Shown here piece after piece: positions 21,431 to 33,551 of a stretch of 64,000 bases of DNA. The notes beneath the pieces are model-generated. The model did not search any database. It saw only the letters and a program-made list of their open reading frames with translations, and had not been told where the DNA came from. The position numbers were made by a program, and so were the translations under genes. How positions within the stretch are numbered: the first letter of the stretch is position 1; each line of letters starts with the position of its first letter. Origin of the DNA: Triticum aestivum (Eukaryota; Streptophyta; Magnoliopsida; Poales; Poaceae); contig NC_057800.1 of the NCBI RefSeq assembly GCF_018294505.1, forward strand, positions 171,859,703 to 171,923,702. Direction: 5' to 3'.

Positions 21431-21750
21431 CACCGATGTAAAATATCTTTGTATCATTTTTTTATCTATGTAATTTTAATTTAAAAAATATTTTAGAATG
21501 AGCGCGCGCTGCATTTTACCGCGCCTGCTGGAGCTGCGCGCGCGCGGCTTTTCAGCGCGGCTGCTGGAGCAAACGCTGCGTGCCGCACCAAACCAGGCGA
21601 TGGGCACGCGCCAAATCCGTTTTTACCGTGTGGCGCGTTGGGCGCTTGTTGAAGATGCTCTAACGTAGATGCTTAGGGCATCTCTAGCGCTGACCTCCAA
21701 ATAAGACATTGTATTCACATGTCGACCGGTGAGACCCAATCCGCAAACGG

Positions 21751-22987
21751 CAGGGGCGGAACCAGGATTTGGACATAGAGGAGGCCAAGCAAAGTTTGAA
21801 AAAAAATATCGCTTTATTGCTACGGAGTATAGACATGTGGTAGTTACATTTAAATTAGTTATATAATCTCGGTGATTTTCAAAGTATATTAACAATTTCA
21901 TTAGAAGAGAATTCAGTTGTGAATTCCTTTCAAAGCATGTTTTCATGCAATGCTCAAGCAAGTCGTCTCTCGTTTTACTTTGAAAATATGCCCTCTAACA
22001 ATTAAGCTGAAATAATATTCCTGGTGTTTGGCGACCCTTTTCTTTTGATAAATATAAATGATAAAAATGACATCACAAGTCACATAATTAAAAGAATTGA
22101 AATTTGATGTACAAATATGATAGGTATAAGGTGGGAACTGATCGAGATGAGCAAGCAGTTGTTAGTTGTGCTAACCTTGGCTAGTTGGCAGGAGAATTAA
22201 CGAGCTCATGATCGCACTGACGTCGCCTCTGATCTAATCTGGAATTGATTGACAAAATGTGCAGGAAGAGCGTGAAGTAGAAAGGACGTGCGGCAAAGCC
22301 AATTTCCTTGATCATTTGTTCATTGCTAAATTGTGCAGATCCAACATCCTAATGCAATCATCGTGATTAATAGAGTAATATACTAGTTTATAGACAACAC
22401 TAACCGCACCATACTAAATGGTAGGATTTTAATTCATAATAACTGATAGCTAGAAGTACGTACAACTAGTACCTTCCTCTATTTAATCTTCGTTTCTCCC
22501 GGTAAAACTCTGATCTAATGAAGCCTCCTCCTCCTGCCTTAGTCCTTAGATACTGGACAAACAGCGAACAAAGACGACAGATCAACGCATCCGATGGGGT
22601 AAGGGCGGCGGCGTGGTGAGCGCCTTACCTGAGCGGGAACGGCAGTGGCAGCCAGGCAGCCAGCGGCTGGGCGGCGGCTGCAAACAACGCCCTAGAACCT
22701 AGTGCAAGGACAAGATCAAATAATCGATCGCACGGGGCAATCAACAAAAGGCCACAACCACATGACAATGACATGGGCTATTGGGCTTCAGTCTAGGATA
22801 GTTATTATATTAGTACTTATATGGGCTAATTTCCCTAAAAAAATCTTATATGGGCTAATGACGTGATTATCTCCGGCCAATTAGCACATCTACAGTATAC
22901 TACTACCTGCTAGAAATCGTTGGGGGGGGGGGGGGGCGAGCGATTGGCAGGGGTCTAGCCCCTGCTCGCCCCCTGTCTCCGCCTCTG
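21751..22987. mobile_element. Non-autonomous hAT-like element
   Basis: Termini are CAGGGGCGGA at the left and the reverse complement of CAGAGGCGGA at the right. Exact 8-bp direct repeats GCAAACGG flank it (21743-21750, 22988-22995), the hAT signature. The 1237-bp body is AT-rich and has no transposase frame. A G15 tract lies near the right end. Confidence 0.8.
22922..22936 (+). repeat. G15 homopolymer
   Basis: Fifteen consecutive G in TTGGGG...GGGCGAGCG near the right end of the hAT-like element. Length is likely to be uncertain or variable. Confidence 0.9.
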
Positions 22988-23173
22988 GCAAACGGTGATG
23001 CGAGAGCCGGCCATCCAACTGTATCACATAAACGTTCACACAGGTCCGATCAATTTGAAATTTAAATGCACAACATCTGATCACAACCAAAAGGAGACAA
23101 GTATGTAGTGTAAATTTTTTACATTCCCGATTACAGAAGAATCTCCGTCTGATAGTCTGTGGGACAGGCTGTC

Positions 23174-23500
23174 CTAGTAGTCGTCGCCTCCCCCTTGCCA
23201 TCCACCTCCTTCTCCGTCGCTTCCTTCTTCGTCATCTCCGCTTGATCCTTCAAGCGTTTCAACATCCTAAAAACTGACGGCTTGCACGATCATCCTTGCA
23301 TCGTCATGCATTCCCTCCATCTTCAAGGTCAACATTTTGAAATCCTCCGAAGCAGTTGCAATCTCAACCTTCTACTTTTTGAGCTTGGCCTTCTTCTCTT
23401 TAAGCTGGAGCTTCTTCTCGGTCGCCGATTAGACCTCCTGAATTTTCCTCCTTGACGTCAGAGCGCCTGACACATGCCTCCTTCTTCGCCAAGCTGTCGA
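23174..23500 (-). pseudogene. Remnant of Harbinger ORF1-like protein in H3
   Basis: The minus strand reads a basic, coiled segment (KLQLKEKKAKLK, KVEIATASEDFKMLTLKMEGM, DDARMIVQAV). Frame breaks follow, then an acidic glycine-rich end finishing DDY-stop at 23174. Stops and shifts interrupt it. The alternating Lys/Glu helix followed by KMLTLKMEGM-type residues resembles the C-terminal domain of Myb/NAM-associated proteins encoded by plant PIF/Harbinger transposons. It could instead be another coiled-coil relic. Non-functional. Confidence 0.4.
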
Positions 23501-24241
23501 AGTTCCTTAAAAGCATTGATTTTGGCTTAGGATTTACTTGCCTTTTTTCCTTAAAGCCTATATAGACAGACATAGACTAAGGGCATTCCGGCCAACAAGT
23601 TGCATATCCAGTCAAATGGCCAACACATATAACAATCTACTTGCTCGGTGATTTGTGCACCACTTGTACACTGTCCGATTAGTTGCTTCAAATGGCTACA
23701 ATACTTGGACACGAGCTCTTGGATGATGTACAGGAGAGGGTTGAGTCATGGCAATTTTGCCATAGAAATATTGTGGATAATTCCAAATGTGCGAGCTCTG
23801 CCAGTTTTGGGTGGACCGAGGGTGTCGAAGTCCTGCGTGGATGGTGTCCGAACTCCCGCAAAGCCCCTGGTTTGCTTCCGGTTTGTGGGAAAATAGTCAT
23901 CCGAACTGGTCCTCAGACCGATGCAAGACGTCGTTGGATGGATTGTTGGGTCCGGACCGCTCGGTCCTGGCAGATAGAGAAGGTTTGAGGGTCCATGTTG
24001 GAGAGGCCCTTAGCTGGGATTTTTTTGATTGGGGGGATTCATGGTGAGAGGTCCACCCGAGCTGAAATTCGAGGAGGGGGAGTATTTTTTTGACTCAAAA
24101 CTCGGGGATCTTTATTGCTTTACAGAAATTTGATTACAATCAGCCACAAGGGTTCTAACGAGAAACCCCGGACTTTCGTCGAACCAGCAATCAGTGCTAC
24201 TAATAGTAGTTGTGTGTTTTGCACATAAATCTGTTGGAGTG

Positions 24242-25608
24242 TTAGCTTCCCTCATAACATGACAAACCGAGAAGGATGCAAACACTGAAGACCTTTCCCC
24301 CTATTTCCTCGAAGATAGGCCCCACAATTGAACGATCATTGTGCCACGAAGGCCAGAGGTTGACAACCTCTAAACAGTCTGTCTCCATCATCACATGCAA
24401 GAAGCCCATTAACTGGGCAAATATAACACCTTCTTGCAAAGCCAAAACTTCAGCTATAAATGGATCGGTAACCCTGGAAAGGGTTTGCTTCAAGCTCCTT
24501 GCTAAGAGAGACGCGATCTTGCTACACCTCCTCCACCTCCATTCTGAGAATTAGAGTCAATTGGCCCATCGGTGTTTATCTTTATCCACCTCAGTTCGGG
24601 GGGTCTCCAGCACTGTCCTTGTCGCTTTTCTTGCCCCCTCGGAGGCATTTCCAGTATTGAGAGATCATACCTTACCCTTTTGACCGCATGAACTGGATCG
24701 AAAGGCTCCTTTTCATGTGTCCAATTGTTACGAGACATCCAAATAGTGTGCATGACCGTTATGATTTTGCATCTGTATTTATCAATGAACCTTTCATCAA
24801 GCGCAATATCCCGAGCCCATGTGTCCGGATGTAGGCAAGGTAATTTAACATCTAGGGCCTCTCTTGCTGCATCTAATAGTTCTTAGCATGGGAACATGAT
24901 ACAAGAGCATGCATCATAGTTTTCATCCATTACTTCACAGATTTGCAGTAGACTGAATATGGAGATGCTTCGGCGTTATTAGTATAGTAGGATTCCTCGA
25001 AGAACTCTCCATCAAAAGACCCAAACTCTCAGGATTACCTTGAGTTTCCATAGAGCAGACCAAAGGTGAAGATCTGATGATGAAGTCCCTGCTGCCGCCC
25101 CTTCCTCTAGAGATCGATGCTCGTCATGAGTCACAAGAGCATGATATGTTGTTTTGACTGAATATTCACCTGATCTTTCTAATGCCCAACTCAAAGTATC
25201 TTCTCCACCTGATGCCCACAAAAGGATATTAAGAATGGCAGTTGTGTCTGGTGCAAAGAAATTTCTCTTGATTGTTTTGATGTCCCAATATCTGTTTTGA
25301 TTAATGAGGTCCGAAACATGAGTGAGGTCCTCATTTCCTACTCTGCAAATTGGTTTCAATGTGGTTGAGTCAGGAATCCACCAATCATTCCATATGCAAA
25401 TTGTTGAGCCGTCCCCCACTCGTTTCAACAACCCCATTTGCAGTGCTTCTCTCCCGAATATGATCGCTTTCCATGTTGCTGAAGATTTACCTGGAGCTTG
25501 AGCCTGCATAAAATCACACTCCTGGAAGTACTTCCCTTTGAGTACACGTGAGCATACTGAGCGAGGATGTATAATCAAGCGCCATCCTTGTTGCCCGAGA
25601 AGTGCCAA
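24242..25608 (-). pseudogene. LINE ORF2, 3' part: zf-RVT and RNase H domains, decayed
   Basis: The frame 25608-25012 gives GWRLIIHPRSVCSRVLKGKY, RVGDGSTICIWNDWWIP and YSVKTTYHAL, which is the zf-RVT region typical of plant LINEs. Further left, 24753-24502 shows INTDGPIDSN with a Gly run and 24493-24242 shows AEVLALQEG and METDCLEVV. These carry the RNase H acidic residues in order. Frames are broken at about 24500 and 25010. The element cannot move by itself. Confidence 0.8.
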
Positions 25609-25985
25609 GTTGAACTTCTCAAAATCTCAGAATCCCATGCCTCCCTTGGTCTTCAGTGTAGCTAGCTTCTCCCAAGAAATCCAGTGTAATGAATGTTTGT
25701 CAGCGGAGCTGCTCCACCAATACTTTTCCATGCAAGACGTCAATCGCTTGTAGATTTTTTTGGTTAGTTGAAATCAACTCATACTGTGAAGCGGGATGGA
25801 CTGAATGATGGATTTCAGATAAACTTCTCTCCCCGCGCACGCAAAGTCTTTTTCACACAAACCTTTCATTTTCGTCCGGCTTCTCTTGCAAATGTGCTCA
25901 AATGTGCCACTAGTGGTCCGTCTGACTGCAGCTGGAAGACCGAGATATCTTTTAGTGAAACCTCCACATGAATACCCAATGAATG

Positions 25986-27058
25986 TGATGCGGAGCATCC
26001 CAAGGTCATCCTCATGGAACTACCATCGTCTCACCAAGTGCCTAGCGGACCCATGACATGAGCACGGCAAGAGCTCTCGAAACCGAGGTGACATCTCTCC
26101 TTTACTTCGATGCACATGAGACATGGCTACTACCTCAAATGGAGACATTATGCATACTCGGGTATCAAGGAGTTAGCCATGAAGAAGCTAAGGAGCAAGG
26201 AGAATCATAAGAGGAAGATGGACGGGAAGAAGAAGAGCTGCGGAAGAAGCTATAGGCTCCGGATGACCGGCCCATCCCGGATGTCCGGCCCTTGAAGATC
26301 ACACTAGCCAAAGGAAACCAGGCCAACGCATGCTACAGCGGCCGGACATCCGACCTGGACCGGACGTCCGACACCTCCCAGGCTCCGGACGACCGAGCAT
26401 CTCCAGACGACCGGCACACCCACACCCGAGCCGAATATACGGATTTCCGAAGCCCTCAAGACGACCGATGCCCCGGACGACCGACCCCGGCCGGACGTGC
26501 GACCGAAGACCACCCGAGCCGAATCTATGGACATCCGACGAGCACCTACGTCCGGACCCTCGCGAGCCTCCGGACGACCGATGACTCCCGGACGTCCGAC
26601 GCCTGTGTGCTGTTATGTGTTGGGCCGCAGCCCATGTACCCCTTCACCCACCTAGACTATATATACTCTTCTCCTACCTACGTTTTAGGGTTAGCATTGG
26701 TTTAGCTCATATTTAGAGATAGAGCATTGCTCATCCACATCGGATCTACTCCACGAGAGAGACCGCTGCCCCTCTTCAGAGAAGATCCCTTTGGATTCAA
26801 GACCCCTTTACGGGAAGATCCCCTTGTGGATTCAACACCTCCTCGTGGAGAAGACCGTTACCTTTGTATCTTCCCTAGTTGACCGTGGATCGTGTGATCT
26901 CTTTTGTACTCGAGGATCTAGCATATGTGTGACTATTTCTTGTTGGTTTAGTGATTCTCTCATGTTTCCCCTCGTGTTTTCCCTCGTGTTCTTCGTGTTC
27001 TTCGCGGGATCCGCTCCTTTCGTGAAAGATCGGGCGATTAGGGTTCTACCCTACATCA
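25986..27058 (+). repeat. 5' LTR of element E with CGGACGTCCG-type repeats
   Basis: 1073 bp, TGATGCGGAGCATCC to CCCTACATCA. The block 26260-26610 contains about a dozen variants of CCGGACGTCCGAC, CCGGACGACCG and CCGGACATCCGAC. TATATATAC follows at about 26655-26663 as the likely core promoter. The first 150 bases still resemble the pol C-terminal coding sequence seen in the 3' LTR. Confidence 0.88.
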
Positions 27059-27061
27059 TCT

Positions 27062-27075
27062 TGGTATCTAGAGCC
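27062..27075 (+). other. Primer-binding site of element E
   Basis: TGGTATCTAGAGCC begins 3 bases after the 5' LTR. It resembles the initiator tRNA-Met site with one additional base (TCTAGAGC versus TCAGAGC). Confidence 0.75.
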
Positions 27076-28631
27076 ACGTTGATCATGATTTCAGAGCCTC
27101 CCCGTTGTGTTTCTAGCCTTGTTTTTGTTGATTTTGTCCTTAATTCAAAAATTCCCCACAAAAATAGCCCCAATTTTTTTTGTGATTTGTTGGTATGCTG
27201 AAATTTTGTTGGATTTGATCCGTGGATTTGCTTTGCCTTGAGTGGATCTACCTTTCCCACCTTGTCTCCACCTTTTCCATCCACAAAATCCCCCGGATTT
27301 GACCCCTTTCACCTCATCCCCCTCGCCCACGAGCTGTTCATCCCGTGCCCGAAAAGTGCCCAGGCACCAGACGTCCGACAAACTCCGGACGCCCGATGAC
27401 CGGACGACCGGCCCACCCCGGACGTCCGACGTTACCTGACGAAACTGAATTTTTTTCAGTTTGGTCACCACCACCGCCCCACTTCCGCATACTCACTCCT
27501 AACACCTATACACCATCACCACTTCCGCATACCACCACCATTGCTTACCCGTTTCACACTCCGACACATTTTGCCACTCCGAGCTTTGAGAATTTGAGTT
27601 GCGGTTCCATGTCCTATTGTGTTTCAGCTATTTAGGTACAGTTCGACATCAACATCACCGCCGCTCATCTTCACCACAAACGCGTCAACAACAACGACCA
27701 CCTCGACTACATCTTAGTGTTCATGCCACCATTTTGACACCATACCGTACGCAAGAAGCGGTAACCTTACCTTGGTATTGGACATATCATTCTTTCCATT
27801 ACTTTGATAACCATCATAGCCTTACTCCTTTGTGTCGCTTACCCATCGAGACTAGCCTTTGAGTATTGCCGGCAACGCGACTTGTGCACATTAGCGATCA
27901 TACTTCCCATAGCATACATACATCATTGGTGCATATATTGGTATCATCTCTTGTGTCACAAGGTTATCATCGCATACACAATTGCTATCTTGGTTCGTGA
28001 AGCATTGCATGAGAAAAGAGCACAAACAACAAAGAGCTAAACAAGCTTTTAAGCAAAAGGAAAGATAAGCAAAGAGATTTTAAGCAAGAACCATTGCATC
28101 ATACAACATTAAGATTGTCATACTAGATCATCTTGGATCATATCGAAACACCATACATAGAGCGTACTTGGGATAGAAGTCGATGCATTTTTGTTTAGTA
28201 GGTTGTGCACAAGTCTTCGTATCCGCCTATTGTGCAATCGTGCTAGCGTCTCTCTAGTGTTGTGCAACAAGAGCATTTTTGCGGATTCCACATTTTGGCT
28301 CATGCTTGGTTGCACGGCCCCACTTATCTCTTTGCGTGTGTGTTTCCGTGTACCTTATCTTGCTTGGTTTACTTGTTGCATTGCAAACTTGCGAATCTTT
28401 TCCAACATTATTGAAGCTCACTAACAATTGCATCAAATTTTGTGCCACCATCCTAACCAAGCTCCACCATAAGCTTTTACTTGTGTAGGTGTGACAAACC
28501 GACAAGAATTGGTACCAATTGTGCTATTTCCTTGTTCCACATTGGAGTGATCATTGATCCACCTTCAACTTCGGTCAAGGTACATTTGGTATACGTTCTT
28601 CTCTTTCTCCCACTCACATATTTCTCTTGGA

Positions 28632-30417
28632 ATGATGGATAGGCCAAGTACTTATACCAACCCACTCTTCATTGGGCAAGACGACGACATGAACTCCTAC
28701 GTCACCAAGAGCCACCTCTTTGGTGCACAACGTGCTTTGCATCAAGAGCAACAAGCAATGAGTGAACACATCGACAACCTCGCCACCGACTTGCGACTCT
28801 CCGAGCAACATACAAGGGATTACTTTGACCACAAGGTCGACGATCACAAGCAAGAGAACGACGCAAGAATGGGCGAGATTCGTGCTTTGTTGCTGAATTG
28901 CTCTTCTTCCACTTTGTCCTCATCAAGACGGAGCCGCTCAAGTCGACACTCTGACTTCACCCTCTCCGGCTCAAGTACACCGACATCGAACACTCTTCGA
29001 CGTGCCGGACGCAACGATCGTCAAGCAAGCCTCAATTCTCTACGCGACACCGACTCTCAAGAGCATCGACACCGTCAAAACCAAGCTGCCTTTGCGCAAG
29101 CACAAGAACGGAAACGACAACACCAACATGAAGAGGAAGAGCGAGTGCGTCTACACCAAGAAGCACAAGATGCCGAGGGACAATGTCAAGCGCAATGATT
29201 GCGAGATGCTCAAGCACTTGAGGCGCAACAAGCCCTCCAAGATTCAAGTCGAGTCGTAGCCAACCGAGGATGACAAGCTCATGAACATGAAGAAGCATTT
29301 CGCGAAGAAGCTCACGAACGAAGATTTCAAGATCGCGCGCAACATCAAGCTCGACAAGTTCCTCCACAAGCTCGCCAAGGACATCAAGTTCACCAAGAGC
29401 ATGAAGACAATGGGAATCCTCCATGACAAGAGCAACATGAGGCCGACAACCCTCCTTGCCAAGAGCAACATGAACTTGACAATCCTCAACAACTTGGGCA
29501 TCATCATCCCTGACCCCAACACAATGAAGAGCAACACTACGGCAAGCTAAAATTCACCATGCCCAAGTTCAATGGAAGCAACGATCCCGAAGAGTACCTT
29601 TCATGGGCATTGAAGGTCGACAAAATCTTCCATTTGCACAACTACGACAAAGAGGAAGATCGCGATGGCATCCCTTGAGTTCCAAGACTATGTCCTCATT
29701 TGGTGGGAACAAGTCATCGAGCTCCGTGAGGCAAGAGGTGAACCACACATCACTACGTGGGCGCAAATGAAGGATGTCATGATAGCACGCTTCATGCCTA
29801 TCTACTACAACCGCGACCTCTTCAAGAAACTTCAACTACTCAATCAAGGAACCAAGAGCGTTGAAGAGTACTACAAGGAAATGGAGATTGCCATGATACG
29901 AGCCAACGTCACGGAAGATGATGAGCAAACTATGGCACGTTTCTTGAACGGACTCAATCATCCTATCAAGAAGATCGCCGACTTCCAACCATACTCGAAC
30001 CTCATCGAGCTAGTGCATCAATCTACCAAAATGGAACGCCAAGTACAAGATGATTTCAAGTATGCCAAGTTCTCATCCAAGACATACGGCTTCTCCAACA
30101 CCCAAGCTTCAACGACTCCAACACCGTCTACCAAACCTTCTACAACCAACGTCGACAAGTTGAGTTCCAAGAAAACTTCGACTACTCCAAGTCATACTAC
30201 TACAAGCAACTTCAAGCCGAGAGCTTCATCATCATCAACCCCCACCGATGAGACCGTCAGGACAAGTTCCTTCAAATGCTTCACATGCGGAGCCCGATGC
30301 CACAAGTTCTATGAGTGCACCAACAAGCAGATAATGATCCTCAACGACAACGACACTTATGACTCAATGAGTGAAGGAGAAATGGAAGCCCTTGAGCAAG
30401 TGGCCATATGCCGGTAA
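28632..30417 (+). pseudogene. gag of element E, broken
   Basis: The start chosen is ATG at 28632 (MMDRPSTYTNPLFIG). The N-terminal part has a coiled-coil-like region (ALHQEQQAMSEHIDNLATDL) and a Ser-rich, then Gln/Glu/Arg-rich segment that loses frame near 29000-29260. The capsid-like part resumes near 29550 (KFTMPKFNGSNDPEEYL) and after another stop from 29665 (EFQDYVLIWWEQV, GTKSVEEYYKEMEIAM). A CCHC knuckle CFTCGARCHKFYEC lies at about 30277-30318. A stop at 30415-30417 separates it from the protease part, which follows in frame. Structural protein of the particle; the copy is defective. Confidence 0.75.
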
Positions 30418-31473
30418 GTGAACGATGAAGAGGAACAAGTCTTTTGCGATGAAGATTCAAGTCCCGCTATAGTTGTCTCCAAGGTCTTGACTCTTCAACG
30501 TCACCAAGAAGAAGACCAAAGATGCCATATCTTTCATACCAAGGCCGACATCAATGGAAGATCCGTCAAGGTCATCATCGATGGAGGGAGTTGTCATAAC
30601 CTCGCAAGTGAAGAACTTTGCTCCAAGCACCAATTGCCCAAGACGAAGCACCCACATCCATACAAAGTTCAATGGCTTAGCGACTCCGGCACTATCAAGT
30701 CGAGCATCGAGTACAAGTCTTCTTCAAAATTGGTGCCTACGAAGACACTTTGGAGTGTGACGTCGTTCCAATGACCGTTTGCCACCTTCTCCTTGGACGC
30801 CCATGGAAATTTGATAGAGGTGTCATCCACAACGGCCAAACGAACCACTACATCTTCAAGATGAAAGGAAAGGAGTACGTACTTCACCCCATGTCTCCAA
30901 GCCAAGTGATTGCCGACAAGCAAGCCACCCATCGTGGAGAGAATAGTGAGAGAGCGAACCGCCAAAAAGAGAGTGAGCGCCACAAGCCCAAATCGAGTGC
31001 CTCCATGATGAGCGAAAAGAAGAACTTAGTCCTATTTTCCACCAAAAGTGAGATAAGAGGAGTGTGTGAGAACCCATCTAGTGTCCTACACTATGTCCTT
31101 TTGTGCAAGGACAATGCAACACAAGCTAACACCTCTCACGCTCTACCTTTAGTGTTCTCTTCTCTTTTGCCAGAATTTCAAGATGTTTTCCCCGACGAGC
31201 TACCTCGGGGACTACCTCCATTACGAGGCATCGAGCACCGCATCGACCTCATCCCCGGAGCACCTCTTTAGAACAAAGCTCCCTACTGCATCAACCCCGA
31301 AGAAACCAAAGAAATACAGAGGCAAGTAAAGCATCTCATAGACCATGGACATGTGTGCAAAAGTTTGAGTCCTTGTGCCGTTCCAGTCATTCTTGTGCCA
31401 AAACGAGACGGTAGCTTTCGCATGTGCTCCGATTGTAGACCTATCAACGCCATCACTGTTCGCTATAGGTATC
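30418..31473 (+). pseudogene. pol of element E, 5' part: protease and start of RT, cut by Copia insertion
   Basis: A DGG protease motif appears in VIIDGGSCHNLAS (about 30577-30615), followed by SDSGTI and LLLGRPWKFDRG. The RT leader FPDELPRGLPPLRGIEHRI (about 31190) and VPKRDGSFRMCSDCRPIN (about 31390-31443) run up to VRYRY at 31473, where the Angela-type Copia begins. Frame breaks occur at about 30740-30770 and 31270. The missing residues continue exactly at 40043, so the insertion split one ORF. Confidence 0.85.
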
Positions 31474-33220
31474 TGTTGGGAAACGTAGTAATTTCAAAAA
31501 ATTTCCTACGCACACGCAAGATCATGGTGATGCATAGCAATGAGAGGGGAGAGTGTGATCTACGTACCCTTGTAGACCGACAGCGGAAGCGTTATGACAA
31601 CGCGGTTGATGTAGTCGTACGTCTTCACGGGCCGACCGATCAAGCACTGAAACTACGGCACCTCCGAGTTCTAGCACACGTTCAGCTCGATGACGATCCC
31701 CGGACTTCGATCCAACAAAGTGTCGGGGAATAGTTCCGTCAGCACGATGGTGTGGTGACGATCTTGACGTTCTACCGTCACAGGGCTTCGCCTAAGCACC
31801 GCTACAATATTATCGAGGAGTATGGTGGAAGGGGGCACCGCACACGGCTAAGAAAATGATCAGGAGGATCAACTTGTGTGTCTATGGGGTGCCCTCTGCC
31901 CCCGTATATAAAGGAGTGGAGGAGGAGAGGGCCGGCCCTCTCTATGGTGCGCCCTAGGGGAGTCCTACTCCCACCGGGAGTAGGACTCCCCCTTTCCTAG
32001 TCCAACTAGGAGTCCTTCCATGTAGTAGGAGTAGGAGACAAGGAAGGGGAAGATGGAAGAGAAGGAAGGAGGGGGCGCAGCCCCTCCCCTTAGTCCAATT
32101 CGGACTAGGCCTTGGGGGGGGGGGCCTGCCTCTCCCTCTCCCCTAAAGCCCAATAAGGCCCATATACTTCTTCCCTCGTATTCCCGTAACGCCCCGGTAC
32201 TCTGAAAAATACTCGAACCACTCGGAACCTTTCCGGTGTCCGAATATAGTCGTCCAATATATCAATCTTTACGTCTCGATCGTTTCGAGACTCCTCGTCA
32301 TGTCCCCGATCTCATCCGGGACTCGAAACTCCTTCGGTACATCAAAACTCATAAACTCATAATATAACTGTCATTGAAACCTTAAGCATGCGGACCCTAC
32401 AGGTTCGAGAACAATGTAGACATGACCGAGACATGTATCCGGTCAATAATCAATAGCGGAACCTGGATGCTCATATTGGCTCCCACATATTCTACGAAGA
32501 TCTTTATCGGTCAGACCGCATAACAACATACGTTGTTCCCTTTGTCATCGGTATGTTACTTGCCCAAGATTCGATCGTCGGTATCTCAATACCTAGTTCA
32601 ATCTCGTTACCGGCAAGTCTCTTTACTCGTTTCATAATACATCATCTCGCAACTAACTCATTAGTTGCAATGCTTGCAAGGCTTATGTGATGTGCATTAC
32701 CGAGAGGGCCCAGAGATACCTCTCCGACAATCGCAGTGACAAATCCTAATCTCGAAATACGCCAACCCAACATGTACCTTTGGAGACACCTGTAGAGCTC
32801 CTTTATAATCACCCAGTTACGTTGTGACGTTTGGTAGCACACAAAGTGTTCTTCCGACAAACGGGAGTTGCATAATCTCATAGTCATAGGAACATGTATA
32901 AGTCATGAAGAAAGCAATAGCAACATACTAAACGATCGGGTGCTCAGCTAATGGAATGGGTCATGTCAATCACAACATTCTCCTAATAATGTGATCCCGT
33001 TAATCAAATGACAACACATGTCTATGGTTGGGAAACATAACCATCTTCGATTAACGAGCTAGTCAAGTAGAGGCATACTAGTGACACTTTGTTTGTCTAT
33101 GTATTCACAGATGTATTATGTTTCCGGTTAATACAATTCTAGCATGAATAATAAACATTTATCATGAAATAAGGAAATAAATAATAACTTTATTATTGCC
33201 TCTAGGGCATATTTCCTTCA
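31474..33220 (-). repeat. 3' LTR of the Angela-type Copia
   Basis: 1747 bp. On the minus strand it runs from TGAAGGAAATATGCCC (33220) to TTTCCCAACA (31474). The minus-strand TTTATATAC at about 31905-31913 is the core-promoter position. The purine tract CAAGTGGGAGAC (33232-33221, minus) abuts it. Confidence 0.92.
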
Positions 33221-33551
33221 GTCTCCCACTTGCACTAGAGTCAATAATCTAGTTCACATTGCTATATGATTTAACACCAATAGTTCACATCATCATGTGA
33301 TTAACACTCAAAAGGGTTTACTAGAGTCAATAATCTAGTTCACATCGCTATGTGATTAACACCCAAAGAGTACTAAGGTGTGATCATGTTTTGCTTGTGA
33401 GAGAAGTTTAGTCAACGGGTCTGCCACATTCAGATCCGTATGTATTTTGCAAATTTCTATGTCAACAATGCTTTGCATGGAGCTACTCTGGATAATTGCT
33501 CCCACTTTCAATATGTATCCAGATTAAGACTTAGAGTCATCTGGATCAGTG

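Larger units (their letters stand above)
20466..21660. mobile_element. Non-autonomous PIF/Harbinger-like transposon H2 carrying an AP2-like gene
   Basis: The left end is GAGCATCTTCAACAGGCGC at 20466. The right end is the reverse complement of GAGCATCTTCAACAAGCGCC ending at 21660. Flanking TAA is present on both sides (20463-20465, 21661-21663). Subterminal regions are rich in GCGCGC and TTTTACCGCG on both sides, a longer imperfect inverted repeat. At 1195 bp the element has no transposase; its only long frame is an AP2/ERF-like gene. It lies 250 bp downstream of the aminotransferase stop. Confidence 0.85.
21676..24009. mobile_element. PIF/Harbinger-like transposon H3, split by a hAT-like element
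   Basis: The left end GGGCATCTCTAGCGC (21676) and the reverse of the right end GTTGGAGAGGCCC (to 24009) form a short imperfect inverted repeat. TTA flanks both sides (21673-21675, 24010-24012). Without the hAT-like insertion it is about 1.1 kb. On the minus strand it contains remnants of a charged, coiled protein resembling the ORF1 (Myb/NAM-associated) protein of plant Harbinger elements. Only 12 bp separate its TSD from that of H2. Confidence 0.65.

Noticed and set aside
22922..22936. G15 tract as a functional quadruplex
   Set aside because: A single homopolymer near a transposon end is more simply a slippage or assembly effect. Kept only as a note.
26260..26610. CRISPR-like spaced repeats
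   Set aside because: Repeats are imperfect, unevenly spaced and palindromic within a plant LTR. No cas genes, and the context is eukaryotic.
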